DNA from: Pedobacter sp. ASV12
Lineage (GTDB): Bacteria > Bacteroidota > Bacteroidia > Sphingobacteriales > Sphingobacteriaceae
Direction: 5' to 3'
Length of the DNA stretch: 64,000 bases
Assembly: GCF_016429155.1 (NCBI RefSeq)
Contig: NZ_JAELUC010000007.1
Coordinates: 20,446-84,445, forward strand
This document shows, one piece after another, positions 36,448 to 44,794 of this stretch; the first letter of the stretch is position 1, and every line of letters begins with the position of its first letter. The translations under genes and the position numbers were made by a program. Below the pieces are notes generated by a model. That model made no database searches. It was not told the DNA's origin and saw only the letters and a program-made list of their open reading frames with translations.

Positions 36448-36506
36448 GGCTACCTGCTTTCTCTTTTAACAGGAAGGAATTAAGGGCGATAAGTTCATGG
36501 TGTTTT
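36448..36506 (+). repeat. 59-bp direct repeat, copy 2
   Basis: Differs from copy 1 at four positions, with no gaps. CTTAATGGTT follows 24 bp after its end. Confidence 0.85.
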
Positions 36507-36683
36507 GCATCTGGCTGAAATCCTAGCTTCTTAATGGTTAAGCTATAAGCTGCATGTTTCTATGCCCATTTTGTCTTAGTCATTATTTGCTCAAGCCGTT
36601 CATCTTAGCCTAACTGGGGTGTCTTCGGTGGTGAATAAAAAACTGTTGGTTTGTCTTCTAAAAATCACAAAACGCAACAATGC

Positions 36684-36714
36684 TTTGCAGATTATACCAA
36701 ACGGTATATATTTG
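36684..36714 (+). promoter_or_regulatory. tetR promoter with overlapping operator
   Basis: TTTG (36684-36687), 19 nt, then TATATTTG (36707-36714) form a consensus promoter. TATACC-AAAC-GGTATA (36693-36708), a perfect 6+6 inverted repeat, fills the spacer and overlaps the -7 box, so repressor binding would exclude RNA polymerase. Confidence 0.75.
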
Positions 36715-36735
36715 TTTAGTCAATTGAAAATAAAC

Positions 36736-37323
36736 ATGTCGAAAGCAGAACGGACAAAAGCTTACATCATCGAAAAAACTGCGCCAATCTTTAACAAAAA
36801 AGGATTTGCCGGTACTTCTTTGGCCGACATGACAACTGCCACCGGGCTAACCAAAGGAAGTATCTATGGCAACTTTGCCAATAAAGACGAAGTGGCTCTT
36901 GCCGTTTTCGACTATAATTTCAAACGTGTAAGCTCGGCTATTGGTAAAGAAATGGCCAAAAGAACCAAGGCAAAAGACAAGCTCCTGGTATTTGCCGAGT
37001 TTTATTCGCAGGTTTTTGAGCCACCCCTAGATGCTGGAGGCTGTGCCGTGCTCAATACCGCTGTTGAGGCCGACGACACGCATGACGCCTTGAAAAAGAG
37101 AGCCGCACAGGCGGTTTTATCCTGGAAAGCAAATATTATCCAAGTTGTAGAACAGGGCATCGCCCATAAGGAACTAAACGAAACAATCATACCCGAGCAG
37201 GTGGCGCTAACCATAATTGCCTTGTTTGAGGGAGGCATTATGATTGCCAAACTGCTGGAAAGCAAAACAGCGATGCAAATGATCATGGATTCGATGCAAA
37301 AAATGATCGAAGGATGGAGCTGA
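36736..37323 (+). CDS. TetR/AcrR-family transcriptional repressor
   Basis: 195 residues from ATG 36736. A frame open to 36619 crosses the promoter and is rejected. The N-terminal helix-turn-helix is GFAGTSLADMTTATGLTKGS with IYGNFANKDEVALAVFDYNF after it, typical of TetR proteins. The C-terminal ligand-binding domain resembles the YxaF/LmrA-like group (GGCAVLNTAVEADDTH). It is followed by an SDR gene 98 bp later. The same TATACC-N4-GGTATA palindrome lies in both upstream regions, so it most likely represses itself and the SDR gene until a small, perhaps reactive, organic molecule binds. Confidence 0.9.
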   Translation: MSKAERTKAYIIEKTAPIFNKKGFAGTSLADMTTATGLTKGSIYGNFANKDEVALAVFDYNFKRVSSAIGKEMAKRTKAKDKLLVFAEFYSQVFEPPLDAGGCAVLNTAVEADDTHDALKKRAAQAVLSWKANIIQVVEQGIAHKELNETIIPEQVALTIIALFEGGIMIAKLLESKTAMQMIMDSMQKMIEGWS

Positions 37324-37340
37324 TTTTTTTTAACCAAAAA

Positions 37341-37356
37341 TATACCGATTGGTATA
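37341..37356. promoter_or_regulatory. TetR operator before the SDR gene
   Basis: TATACC-GATT-GGTATA has the same 6-bp arms and 4-bp spacer as the site before tetR. It lies 66 bp before the SDR ATG and 17 bp after the tetR stop codon. No clear TAnnTTTG box is seen nearby. Confidence 0.7.
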
Positions 37357-37421
37357 AAATAGAAAACATACCCAACTCTTCAGTACTATACAATTAATTA
37401 TAAATTTTTAATCTAAATCAC

Positions 37422-38168
37422 ATGAAAACAACAAACAATACCATACTAATTACCGGCGGTAGTGCCGGTATTGGTTTCGAAACTGCAAAACTGCTCATTG
37501 AAAGTGGCAACCGCGTTATCATCATTGGTAGAGACCAAAAGCGATTAGATGAAGCGGCGAAACAATTGGGCAAGGTAACCGCCATCAAGGCGGATGTAAG
37601 CAAGGCGGCAGATGTTGAACAGCTGGTAGCTACGCTGAAGCAGGATTTTCCGCAGCTTAACATGGTCATCAACAATGCAGGTAGTGCCTTTTACTACAGC
37701 CTGAACGATGATTCGCAACCTGCATTCGAAAACGCATCGGCCGAAATCCTGACCAATTATTTGGCTATTGTGAGGCTAAATCAACTAGTGTTGCCATTAC
37801 TCAGAACGCAAGAGGAGGCGGCTATCGTCAATGTATCGTCTATTGTGGCTTATGTGCCTGGTGCCAGCCTCCCAACCTACGCAGCCAGCAAAGCAGCCCT
37901 GCATTCTTACACAACCTCGTTACGCCTTACTTTAGCAGGTACTTCGGTTAAGGTGTTCGAATTGTTGCCACCGTTGGTCAATACGGCTTTTTCGACAGAA
38001 ATTGGTGGCGAGCACGGCATCCATCCCGCAGTAGTTGCGACCGATTTGTTGGCGGCGCTGGCCAACGACGATTTTGAGATCAGGGTAGGCGATACCGCTA
38101 AAATTTATGAGCTTTTCCTATCTTCGCCCTCCGAAGCACTGAACGCAATGAACGGGAGGCGAAACTAA
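37422..38168 (+). CDS. SDR-family NAD(P)-dependent oxidoreductase
   Basis: 248 residues, classical short-chain dehydrogenase. The Rossmann cofactor motif is TGGSAGIGFETAKLL, then NNAGSAFYYS, the catalytic serine in VNVSSIVAYVPG and YAASKAALHSY with the Tyr/Lys pair. It resembles DltE/YciK-type proteins of unknown substrate. Under a TetR operator, it is probably an inducible detoxifying reductase. There is no signal peptide, so it is cytoplasmic. Confidence 0.9.
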   Translation: MKTTNNTILITGGSAGIGFETAKLLIESGNRVIIIGRDQKRLDEAAKQLGKVTAIKADVSKAADVEQLVATLKQDFPQLNMVINNAGSAFYYSLNDDSQPAFENASAEILTNYLAIVRLNQLVLPLLRTQEEAAIVNVSSIVAYVPGASLPTYAASKAALHSYTTSLRLTLAGTSVKVFELLPPLVNTAFSTEIGGEHGIHPAVVATDLLAALANDDFEIRVGDTAKIYELFLSSPSEALNAMNGRRN

Positions 38169-38242
38169 GCCAGCCATTCGGCTGTCTAGTTTGCTGATTA
38201 GCAGGTTGTTTGCAGATGGGCTTTGTCAATAAAACACATTTT

Positions 38243-39496
38243 ATGAAAAGAGTAGTTGTAACCGGGCTTGGAGCCATTACGCCTTTAGGCAACACGGTAA
38301 ACGAATTTTGGGAAAATATCCTGGCTGGGAAAAGTGCTGCCGGTCCCATTACGAAATTCGACAGTTCGAAATTTAAAACACAATTTGCCTGCGAGGTAAA
38401 GGATTTTAACATCGAAGACTATCTTGATAAAAAAGAAGTCAAGAAGTACGACATGTTTACCCAGTACGCCATTGCGGCCAGCGATCAGGCTATTCGTGAT
38501 GCCGGATTGGATTTTGGCCAGATGAGCGAAGAAGAGCGCTATGATGTTGGCGTAATCTGGGCTACCGGAAACGGAGGTATTAGCACCTTCGAAAGCCAGC
38601 TGAAAGAATTTAACGGAGGCGACGGTACGCCGAGGTTCAATCCTTATTTTATTCCGAAAATGATTGTGGATATTGCTGCGGGTGTAATTTCTATCCGTCA
38701 CCAGCTTTATGGACCAAACTATTGTACGGTTTCGGCCTGTGCATCGTCTAACACAGCCATTATCAGTGCCTTTGATACCATTAAAATGGGCAAGGCCAAA
38801 ATTATGGTAGCCGGAGGTTCTGAAGCGGCGGTTACCGAAGCTTCGGTAGGTGGTTTCAATGCCGCGCAGGCCTTGTCTAAAAACAACGAAAATCCGCAGG
38901 GCGCTTCACGTCCGTTTGATAAGCAGCGCGATGGTTTTGTGATGGGCGAGGGGGCAGGTGCCCTGATTTTGGAAGACCTGGAATATGCCTTGGCCCGCGG
39001 TGCTAAAATCTATGCCGAATTGGTAGGAACGGGTATGGCCGCAGATGCCTATCACCTCACCGGTACTCATCCCGAAGGCCTAGGTGCCGTTTTAGGCATG
39101 AGCAAAGCCATTAAGGAAGCCGGAATTGAGCCACAGGATATCGATTATATCAATGCCCATGCCACTTCAACAGGTATTGGCGATATTAGCGAGCTGATGG
39201 GTATTAAACGCGTATTTGGCGATCATGAAGTTGCCGTAACCGGTACCAAATCAATGACGGGCCACTTGTTGGGCGCAGCCGGGGCCATAGAGAGCATTAT
39301 TTCGGTGCTGTCTGTGCAACACGATGTTATTCCGCCAACCATCAATACCACCGAGCTCGACGAGGCTGTTCCGGCCGGATTGAAAATTGTATTGGGCAAA
39401 CCGCTTTATCAAGAAGTAAACTATGTGCTTAACAATACCTTTGGCTTTGGAGGGCACACGGCAACCAGTTTGTTTAAAAAATACAAAACAGACTAA
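38243..39496 (+). CDS. fabF: Beta-ketoacyl-ACP synthase II
   Basis: 417 residues from ATG 38243 (MKRVVVTGLGAITPLG). An in-frame start at 38210 adds 11 unconserved residues. The thiolase-fold triad is present: C166 in VSACASSNTA, H306 in INAHATSTGIGD and H341 in MTGHLLGAAGA. It elongates fatty acids by condensing malonyl-ACP with acyl-ACP. It is not next to acpP or other fab genes here, so it may be a second KAS II copy. It ends at a terminator shared with the convergent receiver gene. Confidence 0.95.
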   Translation: MKRVVVTGLGAITPLGNTVNEFWENILAGKSAAGPITKFDSSKFKTQFACEVKDFNIEDYLDKKEVKKYDMFTQYAIAASDQAIRDAGLDFGQMSEEERYDVGVIWATGNGGISTFESQLKEFNGGDGTPRFNPYFIPKMIVDIAAGVISIRHQLYGPNYCTVSACASSNTAIISAFDTIKMGKAKIMVAGGSEAAVTEASVGGFNAAQALSKNNENPQGASRPFDKQRDGFVMGEGAGALILEDLEYALARGAKIYAELVGTGMAADAYHLTGTHPEGLGAVLGMSKAIKEAGIEPQDIDYINAHATSTGIGDISELMGIKRVFGDHEVAVTGTKSMTGHLLGAAGAIESIISVLSVQHDVIPPTINTTELDEAVPAGLKIVLGKPLYQEVNYVLNNTFGFGGHTATSLFKKYKTD

Positions 39497-39521
39497 TCGG
39501 CAGGGCCAATTTATTTAATAA

Positions 39522-39555
39522 AAAACTGCCTTCAATTAGTTTTGGAGGCAGTTTT
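39522..39555. terminator. Bidirectional terminator between fabF and the receiver gene
   Basis: AAAACTGCCT (39522-39531) pairs with AGGCAGTTTT (39546-39555) across a 14-nt loop. The right arm lies inside the last codons of the minus-strand receiver gene. Confidence 0.75.
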
Positions 39556-39904
39556 CTATTTTAGACAAGAGGTTGTCTATTTCGAAGGGCTTGGCCAGAA
39601 AATCGTCGGCGCCGGCACTTTCTGCCGATTTTTGCAGGTCGTTGCTGGCCGAAATCAAAATTACCGGGATATTCTTCGTTTTTTCGTCGGTTTTAAGCTT
39701 CTTGCACAATTCCCGTCCATCAGATCCCGACATCCAGATGTCGAGTACATAGATGTCAGGTAGTCGGCTTTCGGTGTTCAGAATGGTATTTCCGTTCAAG
39801 GTGGTGCTCACCTCGTAGCCCTCCATCTCCAACATCATGCCTACCGCATCCAAAATTCCGGGATCGTCGTCGGCAAGTGTTACCCTTTTGTTCCTGCTGT
39901 TCAT
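39536..39904 (-). CDS. Stand-alone response regulator receiver protein
   Basis: 122 residues from ATG 39904. A GTG at 39952 would add 16 residues and overlap the kinase gene. The receiver fold is complete: acidic DDD near residue 13, phosphoacceptor D55 in YVLDIWMSG, S/T in VILISAS and K105 in FLAKPF. There is no output domain, so it likely passes the phosphate on or acts by protein contact. It follows a multi-PAS histidine kinase by 31 bp, its probable partner. Confidence 0.9.
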   Translation of the reverse strand: MNSRNKRVTLADDDPGILDAVGMMLEMEGYEVSTTLNGNTILNTESRLPDIYVLDIWMSGSDGRELCKKLKTDEKTKNIPVILISASNDLQKSAESAGADDFLAKPFEIDNLLSKIENCLQN

Positions 39905-39935
39905 TACATTTATATTTATTTGATTGGCTAAGTAT

Positions 39936-42641
39936 TCAATAATCGTTGGCACGTGCTCTTGGTATAGAGAAACAGAATTTGGATCCTTTGCCTTCTTTGC
40001 TGCTGACCCAGATTTTGCCTCCTTCGCGCTTAATGATTTCTGATGAAATAAAAAGTCCGAGTCCCAAACCCGGAAAAGTATGCTGCATGTTGCCGCTTAC
40101 CCGATAAAACTGTTCAAATACCTTGTTCAAATCATTTTCAGCAATACCGATGCCAAAATCCTCTACGCAAACCAGGATATTTTCGCCCTCTATGCGGCTA
40201 TGTACAATAATCTGTTCTGCTTCTGGCGAATATTTGATGGCATTGGTGATGAGGTTGGTCACCACTTGGCTTAAACGCTCCTTGTCGGCGAAAACCAGCC
40301 CTATTTCTTGCAGGTCTTCCTTTATTTGATGTTTCTCTGAGGTGCGTTGCAGCTCTTCGATGGCAAAACGCATCATTTCGTTAAAATCGAAATAGGTATG
40401 GTTGTATTGCAGTTTGCCAGAGTTTACCTTGGTTACATCCAATAAATCGCCGATGAGGCTGGTGAGGCGGTTAAGTTGGGCATCCATCTTTTTCATCAGC
40501 CCCGCTTCTACAATATCTCCTTTTTTAAGCAGCATTCTTTCCAATACCTGCGTATACGCCTTGATGCTGGTTACCGGCGTTTTGAGCTCGTGACTGGCAA
40601 TGCCGATAAAATCGTCCTTTTGCTGTTGGAGCTGCTTGGTCTCGGTTATATCAAAGGATACGCCAATAAAGCTGATCGGGTTGCCATGGTCGTCGTATTG
40701 GGCCTTACCCGATTCTTTGATCCAATGCAGCGATTGGTCGGGCCAGCTAATCTGATACTCGCCTTCGTATACATATCCATTGGCGATGGCTTGGTTAAGC
40801 GCTTCGATAACGGCTTCTTTTTGCTGGGGTACTATAAAATTGAGCAGCTGCTCGTAGCTGAGCACAGTTTCCGATTTTAACCCATAATTTTTGTAAAACT
40901 GCTCAGAAAGCTTTAGCGTTTGGGTACGCAAGTCTAATTCGTAAGAACCTAGCTTGCCCGTTTCAAGTGCAATTTCAAGCCTTTGGTTAATCTGTAGCAG
41001 TTCTTCTTTGGCTTGGCGCTGTTGCGTAATATCCATGGCGGTGCCCAGCATGCGTAAAGGCTTATGGTCGGCATCGTAGTAGATTTTTCCTTCAACCCTC
41101 ACCCAATGGATGGAATGGTCTTTCCAGATAACCCGGGCTTCGTAATAAATCTGTCCAATATCCAGCGCCCGTCTGTGGGCATTGATGCGGATTTCACGAT
41201 CGTCGGGATGGATTACACTAGTGTATGCCGAACGGGCCACATGCCTGTCGAAGCCGAAAATCTCGTCGAAACGTTCTGAAGTTGCCATTTGACCGTTGCG
41301 CAAATCCAAATCAAAAGTACCGAGACCAGCTGCGGCTGTGGCCAGTCTGGCACGTTCTTCGGCATCTTGTATCTTGCGTTTGCTTTCGAGCATGTCGGTA
41401 ATGTCTATGGCCACTACCATAATGCGGTTAATGCTGCCGTCAATATCCTTTAAGGGCTCGTAAACATAGTTGATGTAGGTTGTTTCTTTTTTGCCGTTCC
41501 TAACCGTGGTAATATTCTGTTCGTTGCCGTAGTGCGCAATGCCGGTTTTCATCACTTTTTTAAGTACATGCTCAAAACCCAGCGATTTGGCCTCAGGCAA
41601 GGCTTCCCATAACGGTTTTTCGACGAAGGTTTTTCTTTCCTTGTTGGCCAACTTGAGATAGGTGTCGTTAACCTCTTCTACAAAAAATGCTTCGCCTTTC
41701 AGGATAATCATGCCTACAGGTGCCTGCAGGATTAGCTTCCTGAAATTTTCTTCGCTTTCTTTGAAGGCATTTTGGGCCATAATCTCGTCGGTAATGTCTT
41801 GCAAGGTTCCGTTCAGGCGGTAGGCTACATTGTTAGCGTCGAACAATGCCTTGCCCCGGGCTTTTACGATGCGCTCTTTGCCGGTTTTGGCATTCTTAAT
41901 GGTGTATTGAATGGTATAATGGCCCCCGGTTTCGTGATCGAGCGATTTTTGGAGGGCTTCTTTTACCCTTTCCCGGTCTTTGGGTATAATCGCTTCAATG
42001 GCTATGTTTAAATCGATATTTGATTCAGTATCTAAGCCAAACCACCTTTTGAGGCGGTTATTGCAGGTAAATTTATTGGTAAGCGGGTTCAGGTCCCAGG
42101 TACCCAGTTCTGCCGCATTCAGTGCAAATTCGAGTTCTTTTTTATTTTCGTTCAGCTCGTTGAGCATACGGATATTGTCTGTGGTTTCTACAACGGCCAC
42201 AAACACGCCCCCAACTTTTCCGCTTTCGTCTTTAACTGGGCTGTAGCTGAATGTCCAATACACATCTTCAATATGGCCATTGCGGTAAATGGGCAATAAA
42301 ATATCTTCGTTCCAAGTAGCCTCGCCCCGGTACAGTACGCCATCGAGCATACTGCCAACCTCATCCCATATCTCTGCCCAGCATTCCTTGCCTCGCTGGC
42401 CCATGGCTTTGGGATGCTTTCCGTTATTGCCCAAGCTTTTCCGGTAAGAATCGTTGTAAAAGCAAATGTATTCAGGACCCCAAAGCAAAAACATCGGGAA
42501 TTTGGAATTGATCAGGATGCTAAGGGTTGTCCGCAAACTTTGCGGCCATTCATTCATGGGGCCAAGTGGGTTTTCGGCCCAGTTGATCGAGCGTATGAGG
42601 GCACCACATTCGCCACCCCCACTAATGAAGCCATCGGTCAT
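39936..42641 (-). CDS. Multi-PAS sensor histidine kinase
   Basis: 901 residues with no membrane segment, so a cytoplasmic sensor. The N-terminal part is an MEDS/PAS-like region (INWAENPLGPMNEWPQSLRT) followed by four to five PAS/PAC units with repeated motifs such as VYWTFSYSPVKDESGKVGG and GTAMDITQQRQAKEELLQIN. The HisKA phosphosite is H684 in ASHELKTPVTSIKAY. The ATPase has an N box near N796 (NLITNAIKYS) and a G box DFGIGI near 828. It is followed by the single receiver. The signal is unknown; PAS folds could sense redox, light or small ligands. Confidence 0.92.
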   Translation of the reverse strand: MTDGFISGGGECGALIRSINWAENPLGPMNEWPQSLRTTLSILINSKFPMFLLWGPEYICFYNDSYRKSLGNNGKHPKAMGQRGKECWAEIWDEVGSMLDGVLYRGEATWNEDILLPIYRNGHIEDVYWTFSYSPVKDESGKVGGVFVAVVETTDNIRMLNELNENKKELEFALNAAELGTWDLNPLTNKFTCNNRLKRWFGLDTESNIDLNIAIEAIIPKDRERVKEALQKSLDHETGGHYTIQYTIKNAKTGKERIVKARGKALFDANNVAYRLNGTLQDITDEIMAQNAFKESEENFRKLILQAPVGMIILKGEAFFVEEVNDTYLKLANKERKTFVEKPLWEALPEAKSLGFEHVLKKVMKTGIAHYGNEQNITTVRNGKKETTYINYVYEPLKDIDGSINRIMVVAIDITDMLESKRKIQDAEERARLATAAAGLGTFDLDLRNGQMATSERFDEIFGFDRHVARSAYTSVIHPDDREIRINAHRRALDIGQIYYEARVIWKDHSIHWVRVEGKIYYDADHKPLRMLGTAMDITQQRQAKEELLQINQRLEIALETGKLGSYELDLRTQTLKLSEQFYKNYGLKSETVLSYEQLLNFIVPQQKEAVIEALNQAIANGYVYEGEYQISWPDQSLHWIKESGKAQYDDHGNPISFIGVSFDITETKQLQQQKDDFIGIASHELKTPVTSIKAYTQVLERMLLKKGDIVEAGLMKKMDAQLNRLTSLIGDLLDVTKVNSGKLQYNHTYFDFNEMMRFAIEELQRTSEKHQIKEDLQEIGLVFADKERLSQVVTNLITNAIKYSPEAEQIIVHSRIEGENILVCVEDFGIGIAENDLNKVFEQFYRVSGNMQHTFPGLGLGLFISSEIIKREGGKIWVSSKEGKGSKFCFSIPRARANDY

Positions 42642-42681
42642 GCTACTGCAGTAATTATCTGTTAATTGCTAAAAGAAACGA

Positions 42682-42697
42682 TTAATTGTTCAATTAA
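42682..42697. repeat. Inverted repeat upstream of the multi-PAS kinase
   Basis: TTAATTG-TT-CAATTAA, 7-bp arms, 41 bp upstream of the kinase start in an AT-rich stretch. It may be an operator, or chance given the base composition. Confidence 0.3.
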
Positions 42698-42867
42698 CAA
42701 ATAAATATTTTTTTTGTTGTGGTTAAAAAAATTATTGTATCGATATTTTAAAAAGGCAAGCCACGGCTTTTAGGCGCCACACAAGGGGTAACCTTGATTA
42801 ACGGCCAAAAATTTGCAAAGCCTCGAAAATTACCTGGGCTTTATAGCTTTAAATAGCTAATATTAAG

Positions 42868-42875
42868 TATTTTTG
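42868..42875 (+). promoter_or_regulatory. Candidate -7 element for the GH13 gene
   Basis: TATTTTTG matches TAnnTTTG, 20 bp before the ATG at 42896. No TTG is seen at the right distance upstream, so support is weak. Confidence 0.35.
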
Positions 42876-42895
42876 AAACCTAGCAATCTTTCGCC

Positions 42896-44791
42896 ATGAG
42901 AAAAATAGTTTACCTTTTGCTGTTGGTGGCAGTAGCCTTAACGGCTTGCAAAAAGGCCAAAACCAGTACAGAACCAACGCCGGTAACTCCGGTTACGCCT
43001 ACGCCAAGCAACGAACTGCCTGCCGGTGCCAAAGATGGGGTGGCTTTTATCAATGGAGGTACTTCGGCCATTGTAACGCTGTATGCGCCCGGTAAAACTT
43101 CGGTAGCACTGATTGGCGACTTCAACAATTGGCAGGTATCGGCATCTTACCAGATGAAGAATACTGCCGACGGCAATACCTGGTGGGTGCAAATTGATGG
43201 CCTGAACCCCAATACCGAATACGCTTATCAGTTTTTGGTAAACGGCACCTTAAAAGTGGCCGATCCTTATTGCGAAAAGGTACTCGATCCAGATAACGAC
43301 CCTTACATTACGGCCAGTGTTTATCCAAACCTGCGGGCCTATCCTACGGGCAAAACTACGGGTATCGTAAGCGTAATGCAGGCCAATCAGCCTACCTATA
43401 CCTGGAAAAACAGTTTTACGCGGCCCGACAAAAACAACCTGGTGATTTACGAATTACTGGTGCGCGATTTTACTACGGAACATACCTATGCTTCTACTTT
43501 GCAAAAACTCGATTATTTGGTTAGCCTTGGCATCAATGCCATCGAGCTGATGCCCGTAACCGAATTTGAGGGCAACCTGAGCTGGGGCTACAACGTGTCT
43601 TATTACTTTGCACCCGATAAATACTATGGTACCAAAACCGCACTCCAAAATTTTATTGACGAGTGCCATGGCCGGGGCATTGCCGTGATTATGGACATGG
43701 TGCTGAACCATTCTTTTGGCCAATCGCCAATGGTGCAACTGTATTTTGATGGCAACAAGCCCACCAGTAACAGCCCTTGGTTTAATGTTGATGCCAAGCA
43801 TCCCTACAATGTGGGCTACGATTTTAACCACGAAAGTCCGGCTACCAAATATTTTGTTAAAAATGTAGTGAAGTTCTGGATGCAACAATATAAAATTGAT
43901 GGGTTCAGGTTCGATTTGTCAAAAGGCTTTACCCAAAACTATACCACTAATGATGCAGGCTTTGCGGCCTATGATGCCAGCAGGATTGCCATTTGGAAAG
44001 AATACAACAATTATATCAAAAGCTTAGATGCCAATAATTTCTATGTGATTTTAGAACATTTTGCCGATGCAACCGAAGAAAAGGTACTGGCCGATGAAGG
44101 CATGATGTTGTGGAGCAATCTGAACCACGACATGAACGAGGCTACCATGGGCTGGTTAGGGCAATCTGATTTTTCGTGGGGATTTTTTGCCAAGCACGGG
44201 TTCGCCAAATCAGAAAACCTGGTCGATTACATAGAAAGCCACGACGAAGAACGCCTGAACTTTAAAAACATCAATTATGGCAATGCATCAGGCAGCTATT
44301 CGGTTAAAGATCTAGCTACTGCCCTAAAACGCCAAGAAATGGCAGCTGCTTTTCTGTTGGCCATGCCTGGGCCAAAAATGGTTTGGCAGTTTGGCGAATT
44401 GGGCTACGATATCAGCATCGACTACAACGGCCGGACCGGCGAGAAGCCCATTAGATGGGACTATTATGATCATACACAAAGAAGAGCGCTGTTCAATGCC
44501 TATGCTAAACTGATCAGGCTTAAAAAAAACAACGCCATTTTTGCCGGTCAAAATCCTGCCTACAATTTAACAGGAGGCATAAAATACATCAAATTAACCA
44601 ATGGCAGCAATACGGTAGTAGTGGTTGGCAATTTTGATGTGGTCAGCCAAACGGCCAATATCGACTTTGGAGCCAACGGTACCTGGACCGATGCCGCTGG
44701 TGGCACTAGCCTGAACATGCCCCTCAGTATTTATTCGGCAACTTTGGCTCCCGGAGAATATCACATTTACAGCAAACAAACATTAAATTAA
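42896..44791 (+). CDS. GH13 alpha-amylase-family lipoprotein
   Basis: 631 residues with lipobox VALTAC|KKAK, so lipid-anchored. A Thr/Pro-rich linker (25-40) leads to an E-set/CBM48-like domain (about 50-135, ALIGDFNNWQV, EYAYQFLVNG). The catalytic barrel then has nucleophile D340 in DGFRFDLSKG, acid/base E387 in VILEHFAD and D450 in YIESHDEER. A small beta domain closes the protein. CBM48 plus barrel resembles branching or debranching enzymes and neopullulanases, so an alpha-glucan such as starch or glycogen is the likely substrate. The next gene starts 3 bp after its stop. Confidence 0.9.
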   Translation: MRKIVYLLLLVAVALTACKKAKTSTEPTPVTPVTPTPSNELPAGAKDGVAFINGGTSAIVTLYAPGKTSVALIGDFNNWQVSASYQMKNTADGNTWWVQIDGLNPNTEYAYQFLVNGTLKVADPYCEKVLDPDNDPYITASVYPNLRAYPTGKTTGIVSVMQANQPTYTWKNSFTRPDKNNLVIYELLVRDFTTEHTYASTLQKLDYLVSLGINAIELMPVTEFEGNLSWGYNVSYYFAPDKYYGTKTALQNFIDECHGRGIAVIMDMVLNHSFGQSPMVQLYFDGNKPTSNSPWFNVDAKHPYNVGYDFNHESPATKYFVKNVVKFWMQQYKIDGFRFDLSKGFTQNYTTNDAGFAAYDASRIAIWKEYNNYIKSLDANNFYVILEHFADATEEKVLADEGMMLWSNLNHDMNEATMGWLGQSDFSWGFFAKHGFAKSENLVDYIESHDEERLNFKNINYGNASGSYSVKDLATALKRQEMAAAFLLAMPGPKMVWQFGELGYDISIDYNGRTGEKPIRWDYYDHTQRRALFNAYAKLIRLKKNNAIFAGQNPAYNLTGGIKYIKLTNGSNTVVVVGNFDVVSQTANIDFGANGTWTDAAGGTSLNMPLSIYSATLAPGEYHIYSKQTLN

Positions 44792-44794
44792 AAG

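Larger units (their letters stand above)
36294..36541 (+). repeat. Degenerate tandem repeat block in a 477-bp gene-free region
   Basis: Three copies of CTTAATGGTT (36294, 36430, 36530) alternate with two copies of a 59-bp unit. Between them are CTTAG-containing stretches. The gap from 36259 to 36735 holds no gene apart from the tetR promoter at its end. The units resemble the decayed CTTAGTGCCTTA-TGGTTA intergenic repeats seen in many bacteria; that comparison is from memory. Confidence 0.6.
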
